DNA from: an uncultured Bacteroidales bacterium
GTDB taxonomy: Bacteria > Bacteroidota > Bacteroidia > Bacteroidales > Paludibacteraceae
Assembly: GCA_949282265.1 (NCBI GenBank)
Contig: CASDOZ010000007.1
Coordinates: 62,001 to 126,000, forward strand
DNA: 64,000 bases
Reading direction: 5' to 3'
The notes beneath the pieces are model-generated. The model was not told the origin of the DNA and made no database searches. It worked only from the letters and a program-made list of their open reading frames with translations. Numbering within the stretch: the stretch's first letter is position 1; every line of letters starts with the position of its first letter. Both the position numbers and the translations under genes were made by a program. Below are positions 8,338 to 17,301 of this stretch, in pieces.

Positions 8338-9421
8338 GGCATTTCGGGAAAGAAAGTTGGTTCAGCCATTGCACATACAGCTCGATGGCGTCGTCTATTT
8401 CCTGCAACAGGACATATTCGTTGGCCGTATGCGAGCGCGCGGAGGCTCCCGGCCCGATTTTCAGCGTAGGGAACGGCATTTGTGCCTGGTCGCTGAGTGT
8501 CGGCGAGCCGAAAGGCGTGCGCCCGCTGTCCAATATGCGTTGCACAATGGGATGCTCCATGGGCGTCGCGCTCGAATTGAGGCGGGTGGAGCGGGCTTTC
8601 ACCTCGCACGAGATGTGCGGGATGATTTCTTCCAACAGGCCGGCGTTGGAGTAACATTCGTTGGTGCGGATGTCCACCACGAAGCTGCATTTGTCAGGAA
8701 TCACGTTGTGTTGCGTGCCGGCCTGGATTTGCGTTACGTTCATCCGGACTTCGCCCAGCAGTGGCGACACTTTCGGAAAACGGTATTGCCTGAACCATTC
8801 AATGTCTTTCAGGCATTTGTAAATGGCATTTTCGCCTTCATTCCGGGCGGCATGTCCGGCTTTGCCGTATGCGGTTACATCGAGCACCATCAGCCCTTTT
8901 TCGGCAATGGCCGGTTGCATGTCCGTCGGTTCGCCGACAATGGCGAAATCTATTTGCGGCATATCTTTGAGCAGGGCTTCCACGCCGTTCCGGCCGGAAA
9001 CTTCTTCCTCGCATCCGGCGGCGAAAATCAGGTTGTAGGGCTGCGCGGTTGCCGAAAGGCGCATGTAGGCATACAGCAATGAAACCACGCATCCGCCGGC
9101 GTCGTTGCTGCCTAAGCCGTATAGCCTGCCGTCCTGTATTTCCGGTGTGAACGGGTCGCGTGTCCAGCCACTGACAGGCTTCACAGTGTCGATATGCGAG
9201 TGCAGCAGCAGGGTCGGTTTGGCCATGTCGAAGCCCGGACTCATCAGCCAGACGTTGTTGCCGCTCCGGTTCACGGAGTAGCCTGCCTCTTCCAGGAAGT
9301 GTTGCAGGTAGTCGGCAGCGGCGGTTTCTTCGCGCGATACGGATGGAATCTTGATCAGGTTCCACAACAAGCCGGCGGCACCGGCCGGTGGAGCGGAAAA
9401 TATGTCTAATTGTTGCGGCAT
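8330..9421 (-). CDS. argE: M20 family ArgE-like deacylase (N-acetyl/succinyl-ornithine or -citrulline)
   Basis: 363 residues. Zinc ligands and catalytic residues of the M20 family are visible: LLHSHIDTVKP, GSNDAGG, the EEE triplet in AAGCEEEVSG, GEPTDMQ and a C-terminal RSHTANEYV. I set the start at 9421 (MPQQLDIF) because the longer frame runs into argB; this leaves 13 bases after the argB stop. In Bacteroides the arginine route uses succinylated intermediates (known for the B. fragilis transcarbamylase), so the real substrate may be N-succinylcitrulline or -ornithine rather than N-acetylornithine. Adjacent to argB, supporting an arginine role. Confidence 0.85.
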   Translation of the reverse strand: MPQQLDIFSAPPAGAAGLLWNLIKIPSVSREETAAADYLQHFLEEAGYSVNRSGNNVWLMSPGFDMAKPTLLLHSHIDTVKPVSGWTRDPFTPEIQDGRLYGLGSNDAGGCVVSLLYAYMRLSATAQPYNLIFAAGCEEEVSGRNGVEALLKDMPQIDFAIVGEPTDMQPAIAEKGLMVLDVTAYGKAGHAARNEGENAIYKCLKDIEWFRQYRFPKVSPLLGEVRMNVTQIQAGTQHNVIPDKCSFVVDIRTNECYSNAGLLEEIIPHISCEVKARSTRLNSSATPMEHPIVQRILDSGRTPFGSPTLSDQAQMPFPTLKIGPGASARSHTANEYVLLQEIDDAIELYVQWLNQLSFPKCHE

Positions 9422-9434
9422 AGTACAAATTTTG

Positions 9435-10211
9435 TTAAAACGAAACGGTAGTTCCTCCGCCGGTGTGTATGCTGTCGGCACGTGTAATGACCACTTCATG
9501 GACACCGGCACGCAAGGCATCGAATGCATTTTCCAGTTTGGGTATCATGCCGCCCTGTATGATGCCTTGTGCGGCATAGTTGCGGAAATCGTCCGGCCCG
9601 ATATGCGGAATAACGCTGTTGTCATCGTTTTCGTCGCGCAGCACACCCGGTTTTTCGAAACAGAACATCAGCCTGACTTGGAAAAACGGCGCCAGCGACT
9701 TGGCGGCTTCACCGGCGATGGTGTCGGCGTTCGTGTTGAGGAGCGAACCTTGCCCGTCGTGCGTGAGCGGCGCCAATACGGGAACAATCCCTTTTTCTAT
9801 CAGGAATTTCAATTTACGCCCGTCGGTCTGCTTCACGTCGCCCACGAAGCCGTAGTCCACCTCACCGGCAGGCCGTTTGGTGGCGCGCATGTAGTCCATG
9901 TCTGCACCTGTAATTCCTAAGGCATCAATCCCGACAGCTTGCAGGCCGGCCACGATGTTCTTGTTCACCAGGCCGCCGTAAACCATGGTTACTATTTGCA
10001 GCATGTCGGCATCGGTGATGCGCCGGCCGTTCACCATCTTGGTCTCTATGCCGAGGCGCGTCGCCATGGCTGTGGCCGAACGTCCGCCGCCGTGCACCAA
10101 AGCCTTGAATCCTTGGATTTGCGCGAAGTCGTGCAACAGCCGTTGCAGGGTGGCGGGTTCTTCAACAATCTTGCCGCCAACCTTGACAATCGTCAGACGA
10201 GGTTTCTCCAT
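9435..10211 (-). CDS. argB: Acetylglutamate (succinylglutamate) kinase
   Basis: 258 residues from the ATG at 10211; an alternative ATG at 10220 would add three residues. Phosphorylates the N-acyl-glutamate gamma-carboxylate, second step of arginine synthesis. Conserved TIVKVGGKIVEE at the N-terminus, ALVHGGGRSATAMATRLG, the ITGADMDYMRATKR region and the C-terminal GGGTTVSF. The family is the amino-acid kinase fold. It heads the argB-argE-aroK operon with a -7 element 35 bases upstream. Confidence 0.93.
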   Translation of the reverse strand: MEKPRLTIVKVGGKIVEEPATLQRLLHDFAQIQGFKALVHGGGRSATAMATRLGIETKMVNGRRITDADMLQIVTMVYGGLVNKNIVAGLQAVGIDALGITGADMDYMRATKRPAGEVDYGFVGDVKQTDGRKLKFLIEKGIVPVLAPLTHDGQGSLLNTNADTIAGEAAKSLAPFFQVRLMFCFEKPGVLRDENDDNSVIPHIGPDDFRNYAAQGIIQGGMIPKLENAFDALRAGVHEVVITRADSIHTGGGTTVSF

Positions 10212-10245
10212 TGTTCCCATATTGTTCCTCCATTGTTACCGGCTG

Positions 10246-10253
10246 CAAAGATA
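10246..10253 (-). promoter_or_regulatory. -7 element upstream of argB
   Basis: Minus strand reads TATCTTTG, the Bacteroidota -7 consensus, 35 bases before the argB start. No clear -33 TTTG is seen at 19-21 bases. Confidence 0.55.
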
Positions 10254-10303
10254 CGCAAACTCGCCCACATACGGATGGATTTCAGAGGAATAACGCAAAG
10301 TGT

Positions 10304-10349
10304 TTGCAATCGATATCCACATTACGCTATATGGGAATATCGATTGCAA
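10304..10349. repeat. Long inverted repeat between argB and the kdp operon end
   Basis: TTGCAATCGATATCC at 10304-10318 pairs with 10334-10349 except for one extra base, with a 15-base centre. No T tract follows in either direction, so it may be an operator for argB or a [14 protein letters not shown] 3' end of the kdp transcript. Confidence 0.5.
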
Positions 10350-10426
10350 GGGCGTGTCATGTTTGGACTTCCTTGTGATTTGGCGCGATTCGTTTATGCA
10401 AATTGGGATGGGACCGATTAAAAAAG

Positions 10427-11170
10427 TTAGAGAAATCCAATCCCTACACCTGCCACAAGATACACATGATCGTTGACCGGTGAGGCAATGATCTGCACGA
10501 ACAGCGGTATCGAGATTTTATCGGGAATGGTAGCGTTTTTAGTTGCTTTCAGCGATATATCAGTGAAAGCCGCCTTTTCGTGATAGTATCCCTTCCACGG
10601 TGTGAAGCCAATGGAAGGGCTTAACATGATATCATTGAGGCAGGTGATGTTATATGACGCGCTGATATAGGTTGAGTAACATCTCTTGTCTGTGGAAGTG
10701 TGTAGGTCTGCTCCAGCGAACCATGTGGACCAACTGAGGGAAAGGGGTACTTTCTCGCCGAAGTTGTAAGCAACTGTCGCCTCGAAGTGGTGGCCGCCAT
10801 CGACAGGGTTATCGGCTGGGCCATGCTTATAGTAACCGTACGGATTGTGCAATCCGCCCCACCAGTAATCGGTGATGGTGATGGAGATGCCATTGATGGA
10901 GTAACCGAGATTAATATCCAGTTCCTGCACATCTCGGTCAGCATTGTTGGTGAGGCTTTGGCTTCCCCATGCCGACAATGAGAAACCTTTGTAGGTGAAT
11001 CCCAACATCGGCTGCACGGAAAAACCGGAATTTTGATCCATACCGCGCCATACATAGTTGTTAACCAAGTCAATGTTACCGTTGACTGTAAATTTATCTT
11101 GTGCAGATATGCTTGCCGGGAGCGTCATAGCTCCCAATGCAAGTATAAGTATTAAATCGTTTTTTTTCAT
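10427..11170 (-). CDS. Outer-membrane beta-barrel protein of the kdp operon
   Basis: 247 residues. Signal peptide (about 1-23, ending ISAQ) and then alternating amphipathic strands with many aromatic residues (NNYVWRGMDQ, FSLSAWGSQSL, ISITITDYWWGG) and a C-terminal barrel-like strand (VYLVAGVGIGFL). It resembles putative porins of the TorF-like type. Start overlaps the kdpC stop by 4 bases, which ties it tightly to potassium uptake; I infer a potassium-permeable pore or barrel that feeds the inner-membrane pump. No characterised homologue is recognised. Confidence 0.7.
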   Translation of the reverse strand: MKKNDLILILALGAMTLPASISAQDKFTVNGNIDLVNNYVWRGMDQNSGFSVQPMLGFTYKGFSLSAWGSQSLTNNADRDVQELDINLGYSINGISITITDYWWGGLHNPYGYYKHGPADNPVDGGHHFEATVAYNFGEKVPLSLSWSTWFAGADLHTSTDKRCYSTYISASYNITCLNDIMLSPSIGFTPWKGYYHEKAAFTDISLKATKNATIPDKISIPLFVQIIASPVNDHVYLVAGVGIGFL

Positions 11171-11751
11171 TGCCTTTTTTTGTTGTCGAGCTCGTCAAGG
11201 GCAATGTTCAGTTTCAGCACGTTGATCTTTTCCGTACCGAACAGTCCGAGAAATGGGCGCTGTATTGAATTTTCCACAAGGCTTGCTATCTGCTGTTCAT
11301 TCATGCCTCGGGCCGCCGCCACGCGCTTCACCTGCACACGGGCGCATTGCGGAGTGATGTCCGGGTCGAGCCCCGAACCACTTGCCGTTACCATTTCTGC
11401 TGGTACATCTTTGCGTGTCAGGTATGGGTGATGCACGAGGAACGTGTCAATGCGTGCCTCTACTTCGGCAAGATATTCGGGATTTGTGGCTCCCTTGTTG
11501 CTGCCGCTGGAACTTGTGGCATCGTAGCCGTCACCGGCACATGAGGGACGCCCCCAGAAATAGATGTTTTGATTAAACTGTTGTCCAACATTAGCTGCTC
11601 CTACTACCTTTCCGTCCAGTGTCGCTACTTCGGCATTTCCACCGTTAGGCCCTGCTACCTTGGCGAACAGCCATAAAACCAATATATATGTAATAGACAG
11701 GAACACGCAGAATACGAGTGTCAGCCTGAGTGCTTTTACAAAATTTTTCAT
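11167..11751 (-). CDS. kdpC: Potassium-transporting ATPase subunit C
   Basis: 194 residues. One N-terminal membrane helix (about 10-32) and a periplasmic domain with family features: QNIYFWGRPSCAGDGYDATSSSGSN, the NPEYLAEVEARID region and ITPQCARVQVKRVAAARG. KdpC stabilises the KdpFABC complex and contacts KdpA/KdpB. It lies 14 bases after kdpB and overlaps the outer-membrane gene by 4 bases. Confidence 0.95.
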   Translation of the reverse strand: MKNFVKALRLTLVFCVFLSITYILVLWLFAKVAGPNGGNAEVATLDGKVVGAANVGQQFNQNIYFWGRPSCAGDGYDATSSSGSNKGATNPEYLAEVEARIDTFLVHHPYLTRKDVPAEMVTASGSGLDPDITPQCARVQVKRVAAARGMNEQQIASLVENSIQRPFLGLFGTEKINVLKLNIALDELDNKKRQ

Positions 11752-11765
11752 ATCTGTATTGTCTT

Positions 11766-13796
11766 TTAGAAGAATAATCCGATTAATAAATCAATGAGTT
11801 TGATGCCCACAAACGGGGCAATGATGCCGCCTACGCCATAGATGAGCAAGTTGCGGCGCAACAAGGCACTCGCACCTATTGGTTTGTACTGCACACCACG
11901 CAAAGCCAGCGGAATCAGCAACGGTATGATGATAGCGTTGAAGATGACTGCTGACAGTATCGCGCTCTCCGGTGAATGAAGTTTCATAATGTTCAGTGCT
12001 GCCAGTTCGGGAATGGAAACCATGAAGAGTGCGGGCACGATGGCAAAATACTTGGCCACATCGTTAGCGATGGAGAATGTGGTGAGTGTACCGCGTGTCA
12101 TTAGCAGCTGTTTGCCGATTTCCACGACCTCGATGAGCTTTGTCGGGTCGTTGTCGAGATCGACCATATTGCCGGCTTCTTTGGCTGCTTGTGTCCCACT
12201 GTTCATCGCCACGCCTACATCGGCTTGTGCCAGTGCAGGTGCATCGTTTGTTCCGTCGCCCATCATGGCGACGAGCTTGCCGTTCTGTTGTTCTGCCTTG
12301 ATATAGTTCATCTTATCTTCTGGCTTCGCTTCGGCGATGAAGTCATCCACACCGGCTTTTTCAGCGATATATTTTGCGGTGAGCGGATTGTCGCCAGTCA
12401 CCATCACGGTCTTCACTCCCATTTTGCGCAGGCGCTCGAAGCGTTCGCGGATGCCTGGTTTGATTATGTCCTGCAATTCTATAACACCTGTTACCTTTTT
12501 GTTCACGGACACGACGAGCGGCGTGCCTCCGTTGGAAGTAATTGTTTTGACTAGTTCCATTACACTGTCGGGGAAATCATTGCCTGCCGATTCAATGATG
12601 TGACGGATGGCCTCGTAAGCGCCTTTGCGGATTTCCGTGCCGTCCTTCAAATTAATGCCTGACGATTTGGTTTCGGCAGTGAACTTGATCATGCGTGTGC
12701 CGTTGATGTTGAGGTCTCTTATTCGCACCCCGTCTTTGTTGGCCAATTCGACGATTGATTTACCTTCGGGTGTATCATCGGATACTGATGACAGCAGACA
12801 GTACTTGATGAACTCCTGTTTGTCAACACCTTTCACAGGATGGAATTCTGTCGCCTTGCGGTTGCCGATAGTGATAGTACCTGTTTTGTCAAGTAGGAGG
12901 GTGTCAATGTCGCCTGCCGTCTCGACTGCCTTTCCGCTCTTGGTAATGACATTAGCCCGCAGGGCACGGTCCATGCCGGCGATGCCGATGGCCGAAAGCA
13001 AACCGCCGATGGTGGTTGGTATCAGACAGACGAATAGCGAGAGGAACGAGGCGATGGTGATGACCGTGCCTGTGTAGTCCGCGAACGGTTTCAACGTAAT
13101 GCAGACAATCAGGAACACTAAAGTGAACACTGCCAGCAGAATGGTCAGCGCGATTTCATTAGGCGTTTTTTGGCGCGATGCACCTTCCACGAGTGCAATC
13201 ATCTTGTCCAAAAAGCTCTCGCCCGGCTGTGTAGTAACAACTACACGGATGTGGTCGCTCAATACCTTTGTGCCGCCTGTCACACTGCTTTTGTCACCGC
13301 CTGCCTCACGTATTACGGGGGCGGATTCACCCGTTATGGCACTCTCGTCAATGGAGGCTAATCCTTCTACTATCTCGCCGTCGGCAGGAATCACGTCGCC
13401 AGCCTCGCAGACAAACTCGTCGCCTTTTTTTAATTGCGAACTGCTTACGGTTTTGATTTCTCCGTTTACATAAAGTTTTGCCGGTGTTTCTTCGCGTGTC
13501 TTGCGCAGGCTGTCGGCTTGTGCCTTGCCTCGTGCCTCGGCGATGGCTTCAGCGAAATTGGCGAAGAGCAGGGTGATGAAAAGGATGACAAAAACCAAGG
13601 TATTGTAGGCGAACGAACCTTGCGTGTTGTTGAATGCCGAATAGACGGTCACGGGCAGCATGATGGCTGTGCATACCTCCACCGTGAACATGATAGGGTT
13701 TTTAACCATTTGGCGTGGGTCAAGTTTTATAAATGACTGCCTGACGCTTTCTATAACTTGTTCCCTCTCGAAAAGGGATGAACTTTTATTACTCAT
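11766..13796 (-). CDS. kdpB: Potassium-transporting P-type ATPase, catalytic subunit B
   Basis: 676 residues, close to the 682 of E. coli. Shows the actuator motif ITGESAPV, the phosphorylation site [11 protein letters not shown] (about residue 305), the KGA motif (RKGAYEA) in the nucleotide domain, and the hinge [21 protein letters not shown] with [23 protein letters not shown] hydrolysis here drives high-affinity K+ uptake through KdpA. Nine bases separate it from kdpA. Confidence 0.98.
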   Translation of the reverse strand: MSNKSSSLFEREQVIESVRQSFIKLDPRQMVKNPIMFTVEVCTAIMLPVTVYSAFNNTQGSFAYNTLVFVILFITLLFANFAEAIAEARGKAQADSLRKTREETPAKLYVNGEIKTVSSSQLKKGDEFVCEAGDVIPADGEIVEGLASIDESAITGESAPVIREAGGDKSSVTGGTKVLSDHIRVVVTTQPGESFLDKMIALVEGASRQKTPNEIALTILLAVFTLVFLIVCITLKPFADYTGTVITIASFLSLFVCLIPTTIGGLLSAIGIAGMDRALRANVITKSGKAVETAGDIDTLLLDKTGTITIGNRKATEFHPVKGVDKQEFIKYCLLSSVSDDTPEGKSIVELANKDGVRIRDLNINGTRMIKFTAETKSSGINLKDGTEIRKGAYEAIRHIIESAGNDFPDSVMELVKTITSNGGTPLVVSVNKKVTGVIELQDIIKPGIRERFERLRKMGVKTVMVTGDNPLTAKYIAEKAGVDDFIAEAKPEDKMNYIKAEQQNGKLVAMMGDGTNDAPALAQADVGVAMNSGTQAAKEAGNMVDLDNDPTKLIEVVEIGKQLLMTRGTLTTFSIANDVAKYFAIVPALFMVSIPELAALNIMKLHSPESAILSAVIFNAIIIPLLIPLALRGVQYKPIGASALLRRNLLIYGVGGIIAPFVGIKLIDLLIGLFF

Positions 13797-13805
13797 AGTT
13801 TTTGT

Positions 13806-15512
13806 TTATAATGTTAAGTGTTCTGCAATTGTGCTCAATGCATGAACTGGGAAGAATGACAGGGCCGCTACGATGAAAATGACTGCAAACGTCATCACGC
13901 CGAATGTGGCTGTGTCGGTTCTAAGCGTACCTGCACTTTCGGGGATGTATTTCTTTTTGGCAAGAATACCGGCTATCGCCACCTGGCCCACAATAGGCAC
14001 GAAACGTCCGAGGATCAGCACGATGCCGCAGGAATAATTCCAGAACCATGTGTTGTCGCTTAGTCCTTCAAAGCCAGAACCGTTGTTGGCGGCGGAGGAT
14101 GTGAATTCGTAGAGCATTTCGCTCAGCCCGTGGTAACTGGGATTATTGAGCCAGCCGCCTTCCTGTGCCACAAAGCCGGGAGCATGGACGAAGAGGTAAG
14201 CAGCCAGTGCCGTGCCCACAAGAATTATGAACGGGTGGAGCAATGCTATGATGGACGCTATCTTCATTTCACGTGCCTCAACCTTATGTCCGAGGAACTC
14301 AGGCGTTCGTCCTACCATCAGTCCACTGATAAAGACGGCGATGATGATAAAAGTGAAATAGTTCATCCAGCCCACACCTACACCTCCGAACCATGTGTTT
14401 ATCTGCATATTGAGCATCTCAATCATTCCTGACAGAGGCATGGTGGAATCGTGCATTGAATTGACCGATCCGTTGGAGGTCACAGTGGTTGTCACGCTCC
14501 ACAACCCTCCGGCGGCCGAACCGATACGTACTTCCTTTCCTTCCATCGCTCCACCGTCCTGTGCTATGCCCATGGCATCAATACGTGGGTTGCCATTCAT
14601 TTCCTGATATACGTTGATGCCCACCCCCACAAGATAAGCAAAGAGCATTACGCCGAATATTGTGTAACCCAATTTACGGCGTTTCAGGTAGAAACCGAAA
14701 GCAAAGGCAAGTGACATCGGGATGATGAGAATGCTCCAGCACTCCACCATATTGGTCAGATAGGTAGGATTCTCCAACGGGTGGGAGGAATTTGCACCGA
14801 AATATCCTCCACCGTTTGTTCCAAGTTGCTTGATGGCCACGATAGCGGCGGCAGGACCTTGTGAAACCATCTGGGTCTGGCCTTCAAGAGTGCTCACTTC
14901 CATCTTTCCGTCGAAACCCATCGGGACACCTTCTGCAACCAGTATAAAACCGACTATGAGCGAAAGTGGCAACAGGATACGGGTGACGCTTAGGATAAGG
15001 AATTGCCAGAAGTTCCCGATTGTCTTGGTCGTTTTTGCTGCCAGTGCTTTCATGACACCGGCCATCGCAGCCATACCGGTTGCTGCGGTGATGAATTGGA
15101 ACAGCATGATGACGAACAGTTGTGTAAAATAGGTCAATCCGCTCTCGCCGCTATAATGTTGCAGATTGCAGTTCACCATAAACGAAATACAAGTGTTGAA
15201 CGCCTGATGGCATGTCTGCCCGATGTTGCCGTCGGGATTAAGAGGCAATATGCCTTGTATCACTAAAAGCACCATGCCCCACACGAACCAGAAGAGGTTC
15301 ACCACAAGTAGCGCACGTAGGAATTGTTTCCAGTCCATCTCTTCATCGGGATTCACACCACTCAATTTGTATATCCATCGCTCCACCGGTTTCACGAAGT
15401 CGAGGCACGTTTTCTCTCCCTTATACACCTTGGCGATGTATTTCCCGAGTGGCCAAGCGAGGACTATCATGAGGACTATTTGGAGTATCACTCCTAAAAT
15501 TTCTGTATTCAT
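13806..15512 (-). CDS. kdpA: Potassium-transporting ATPase subunit A (K+ channel-like)
   Basis: 568 residues, polytopic membrane protein of the superfamily of K+ transporters, with about ten helices. Selectivity-filter-type segments are visible: CISFMVNCNLQHYSGESGLTY cannot be quoted in full here, but the NCNLQHYSGE core, LGTNGGGYFGANSSHP and SAANNGSGFEG are the characteristic loops. It binds and conducts K+ in the KdpFABC complex. It lies 6 bases after kdpF. Confidence 0.97.
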   Translation of the reverse strand: MNTEILGVILQIVLMIVLAWPLGKYIAKVYKGEKTCLDFVKPVERWIYKLSGVNPDEEMDWKQFLRALLVVNLFWFVWGMVLLVIQGILPLNPDGNIGQTCHQAFNTCISFMVNCNLQHYSGESGLTYFTQLFVIMLFQFITAATGMAAMAGVMKALAAKTTKTIGNFWQFLILSVTRILLPLSLIVGFILVAEGVPMGFDGKMEVSTLEGQTQMVSQGPAAAIVAIKQLGTNGGGYFGANSSHPLENPTYLTNMVECWSILIIPMSLAFAFGFYLKRRKLGYTIFGVMLFAYLVGVGINVYQEMNGNPRIDAMGIAQDGGAMEGKEVRIGSAAGGLWSVTTTVTSNGSVNSMHDSTMPLSGMIEMLNMQINTWFGGVGVGWMNYFTFIIIAVFISGLMVGRTPEFLGHKVEAREMKIASIIALLHPFIILVGTALAAYLFVHAPGFVAQEGGWLNNPSYHGLSEMLYEFTSSAANNGSGFEGLSDNTWFWNYSCGIVLILGRFVPIVGQVAIAGILAKKKYIPESAGTLRTDTATFGVMTFAVIFIVAALSFFPVHALSTIAEHLTL

Positions 15513-15518
15513 ACTTCT

Positions 15519-15599
15519 TTAGAATTTTTCGGGCTTGACAAGCACGTACATTAGGTACGCGAAAATAATCAAGCTTACAATAAACAATGCTGTGTACAT
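15519..15599 (-). CDS. kdpF: KdpF, small potassium-ATPase subunit
   Basis: A 26-residue protein read directly from the minus strand. It begins MYTALFIVSLIIFAY and ends MYVLVKPEKF, a single hydrophobic helix with the family-typical basic C-terminus (KPEKF). Size, composition and position directly before kdpA match KdpF, a lipid-like stabilising subunit. The gap to kdpA is 6 bases, and 15 bases to the preceding 32-residue ORF. Confidence 0.88.
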   Translation of the reverse strand: MYTALFIVSLIIFAYLMYVLVKPEKF

Positions 15600-15614
15600 A
15601 ATCTCTGCCTCCGT

Positions 15615-15713
15615 TTAGATTTTCTCGAACCAGTCGATACATTTGAAGAATAGCCAAAAGCAGCCTATGCCGCTCAACAGGCAAATGACAAAACCGATTG
15701 TAAATAAATCCAT
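15615..15713 (-). CDS. 32-residue membrane protein at the head of the kdp operon
   Basis: Reads MDLFTIGFVICLLSGIGCFW then LFFKCIDWFEKI. One transmembrane helix with two in-membrane cysteines and an amphipathic acidic/aromatic tail. First ORF of the operon, about 46 bases after the predicted sigma54 start site. It is not KdpF, which follows. I recognise no characterised family; a second small accessory subunit of the Kdp pump is the natural inference. Confidence 0.65.
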   Translation of the reverse strand: MDLFTIGFVICLLSGIGCFWLFFKCIDWFEKI

Positions 15714-15769
15714 TTTCTAATCTTTTTTAGAATTAAACATTATTGTTATCTCATATCGCTTATTTATGT

Positions 15770-15785
15770 TGCAAAGCATTTGCCA
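15770..15785 (-). promoter_or_regulatory. Sigma54 promoter of the kdp structural operon
   Basis: Minus strand TGGCAAATGCTTTGCA matches the -24/-12 consensus TGGCAC-N5-TTGCW: GG and GC are separated by exactly 10 bases, with TTGCA at -12. It lies 57 bases before the first small ORF. The regulator encoded upstream is a sigma54 activator, which supports the call. Confidence 0.82.
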
Positions 15786-15857
15786 TAAGCGCAAGAATGT
15801 TTATAATATATTGGTTGTGAATGGATTATGACAATGGAATAGAATATAATGGAAACG

Positions 15858-15900
15858 AAAAACCCTTCCAAAATGAATGGAGATTTTCATTTTGGAAGGG
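15858..15900 (-). terminator. Rho-independent terminator of the regulator operon
   Basis: Perfect 15-bp inverted repeat (15863-15877 with 15886-15900), 8-base loop, followed on the minus strand by TTTTTCGTTT. It begins 31 bases after the stop of the response-regulator gene. The stem is made of the two enhancer-like half copies described separately. Confidence 0.85.
15863..15900 (-). promoter_or_regulatory. Enhancer-like paired palindromes upstream of kdp
   Basis: Two sites of the form TTTCA-N3-TGRAA: 15885-15897 (TTTCATTTTGGAA) and, reading the other strand, 15866-15878 (ATTCATTTTGGAA). Centres are 19 bp apart and lie about 101 and 120 bp from the -12 GC of the sigma54 promoter, the usual range for enhancer-binding proteins. 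The same motif pair precedes the regulator operon at 20026-20059. Confidence 0.72.
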
Positions 15901-15931
15901 TGAGATGTACAGTGATGTTATTCAGGAAGAG

Positions 15932-17287
15932 CTATATTGTAATGCCGTATTCTTCAATCTTGCGATAGAGGGTAGTCAAACCTATCTTGAGCAAACGGGC
16001 GGTTTCGGTTTTGTTGCCTTGTGTATAGATGAGCACCTTGATAATGTGGCTACGCTCCATGCTTTTTAAATCTAAGGACGTGTCAGCGGTCGTGTATGAA
16101 TTGTTATTGGTCAGGATGTCTATTGGCAAGTCGCTGGGGGTGATTTCCTTGTCGCAAACGATAAGCGCATGTTCAATTGCATTCATCAACTCGCGTACAT
16201 TGCCTGGCCACGAATAAGTCGAAATTATTTTTTCCGCATCAACCGTAAGGGGGACGGCTGTACGCCCGATACGTTTGCAGCACCTTTCAATCAAATGTTG
16301 TACAAGAAGAGGAATGTCGTCACGGCGTAAACGTAGAGGGGGAAGCTCGATGCGGAATACGGACAGACGGAAATAGAGATCCTCGCGGAAGTGGCCTTTA
16401 ACTATCTCTTCTTTCAGGTTACGGTTGGTGGCCGAGAGAATACGCACATCTACTTTGAACGTTTTTGTGTCACCGATTTTCATGAACTCGCCGGTTTCTA
16501 TCACTCGCAATAGTTTGGACTGCAATTCTATCGCCATTTCACCTATCTCGTCAAGGAACAATGTGCCGTGGTTGGCTTCCTCAAGCAGCCCTTTTTTGTC
16601 TTTGACTGCACCGGTAAAAGCACCAGCTTTGTAGCCGAATAGCTCACTCTCAAGTAATTCACGGCTAAATGCCGAACAGTTGAGGGCGACGAATGGTTGG
16701 TTGTTGCGTGTGCTGCCGTTGTGGATGGCATGAGCGAATACCTCTTTGCCAGTTCCGGTTTCGCCGTTGATGAGCACCGGTACATCAATGGGAGCTACTT
16801 TTTGTGCCTGACGTATCGCTTCGGTTATAAGCGGGGATTTGCCAACAATTTTTTCAAAACTATATGATGCTGTTTTATCGCCCGGAACAGTGGATTTCCC
16901 GCTGTTTTTCTTACGTTCGGCGGCAATGGCATCCATGGCGCGACTCACAATCGGTATGATTTTACGATTGTCATCACCTTTTACTATATAGTCAAAAGCC
17001 CCGTTCTTAATGGCTTGTACACCGTCAGGAATGTTTCCATGGGCCGTGAGGAGAATGATTTTTGCCGCAGGTGCCAGTCTTTGCAACTCTTGTACCATAT
17101 CAACACCGTTTCCGTCGGGAAGGAAAACATCACAGAGCACTATCTGCACATCGTTTTTTTTCAATGTGTCGAGTGCCGAGATCCTGTCTTTGGCTTTCAA
17201 GACTTCGTAGCCTTCCAATTCCAGTATGCGTCCGAGAAGCATCCGGATTGTTGATTCATCGTCTATAATCAATATATTATTCATCAT
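15932..17287 (-). CDS. NtrC-family sigma54-dependent response regulator of kdp
   Basis: 451 residues from the first ATG of MMNNILIIDDE. Receiver (about 1-120) with phospho-acceptor Asp at about 52-53 (VLCDVFLPDG), AAA+ domain with Walker A GETGTGKEVFA, the sigma54-contacting loop GAFTGA (YKAGAFTGAVKDK), Walker B TLFLDEIGEM and arginine-finger region, then a Fis-type HTH (ETARLLKIGLTTLYRKIEEY). A TTG at 17305 would extend it but overlaps the kinase stop and precedes the conserved start. It replaces the OmpR-type KdpE used in E. coli. Likely activates both sigma54 promoters here. Confidence 0.93.
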   Translation of the reverse strand: MMNNILIIDDESTIRMLLGRILELEGYEVLKAKDRISALDTLKKNDVQIVLCDVFLPDGNGVDMVQELQRLAPAAKIILLTAHGNIPDGVQAIKNGAFDYIVKGDDNRKIIPIVSRAMDAIAAERKKNSGKSTVPGDKTASYSFEKIVGKSPLITEAIRQAQKVAPIDVPVLINGETGTGKEVFAHAIHNGSTRNNQPFVALNCSAFSRELLESELFGYKAGAFTGAVKDKKGLLEEANHGTLFLDEIGEMAIELQSKLLRVIETGEFMKIGDTKTFKVDVRILSATNRNLKEEIVKGHFREDLYFRLSVFRIELPPLRLRRDDIPLLVQHLIERCCKRIGRTAVPLTVDAEKIISTYSWPGNVRELMNAIEHALIVCDKEITPSDLPIDILTNNNSYTTADTSLDLKSMERSHIIKVLIYTQGNKTETARLLKIGLTTLYRKIEEYGITI

Positions 17288-17301
17288 CTTTTTATATTTT
17301 A

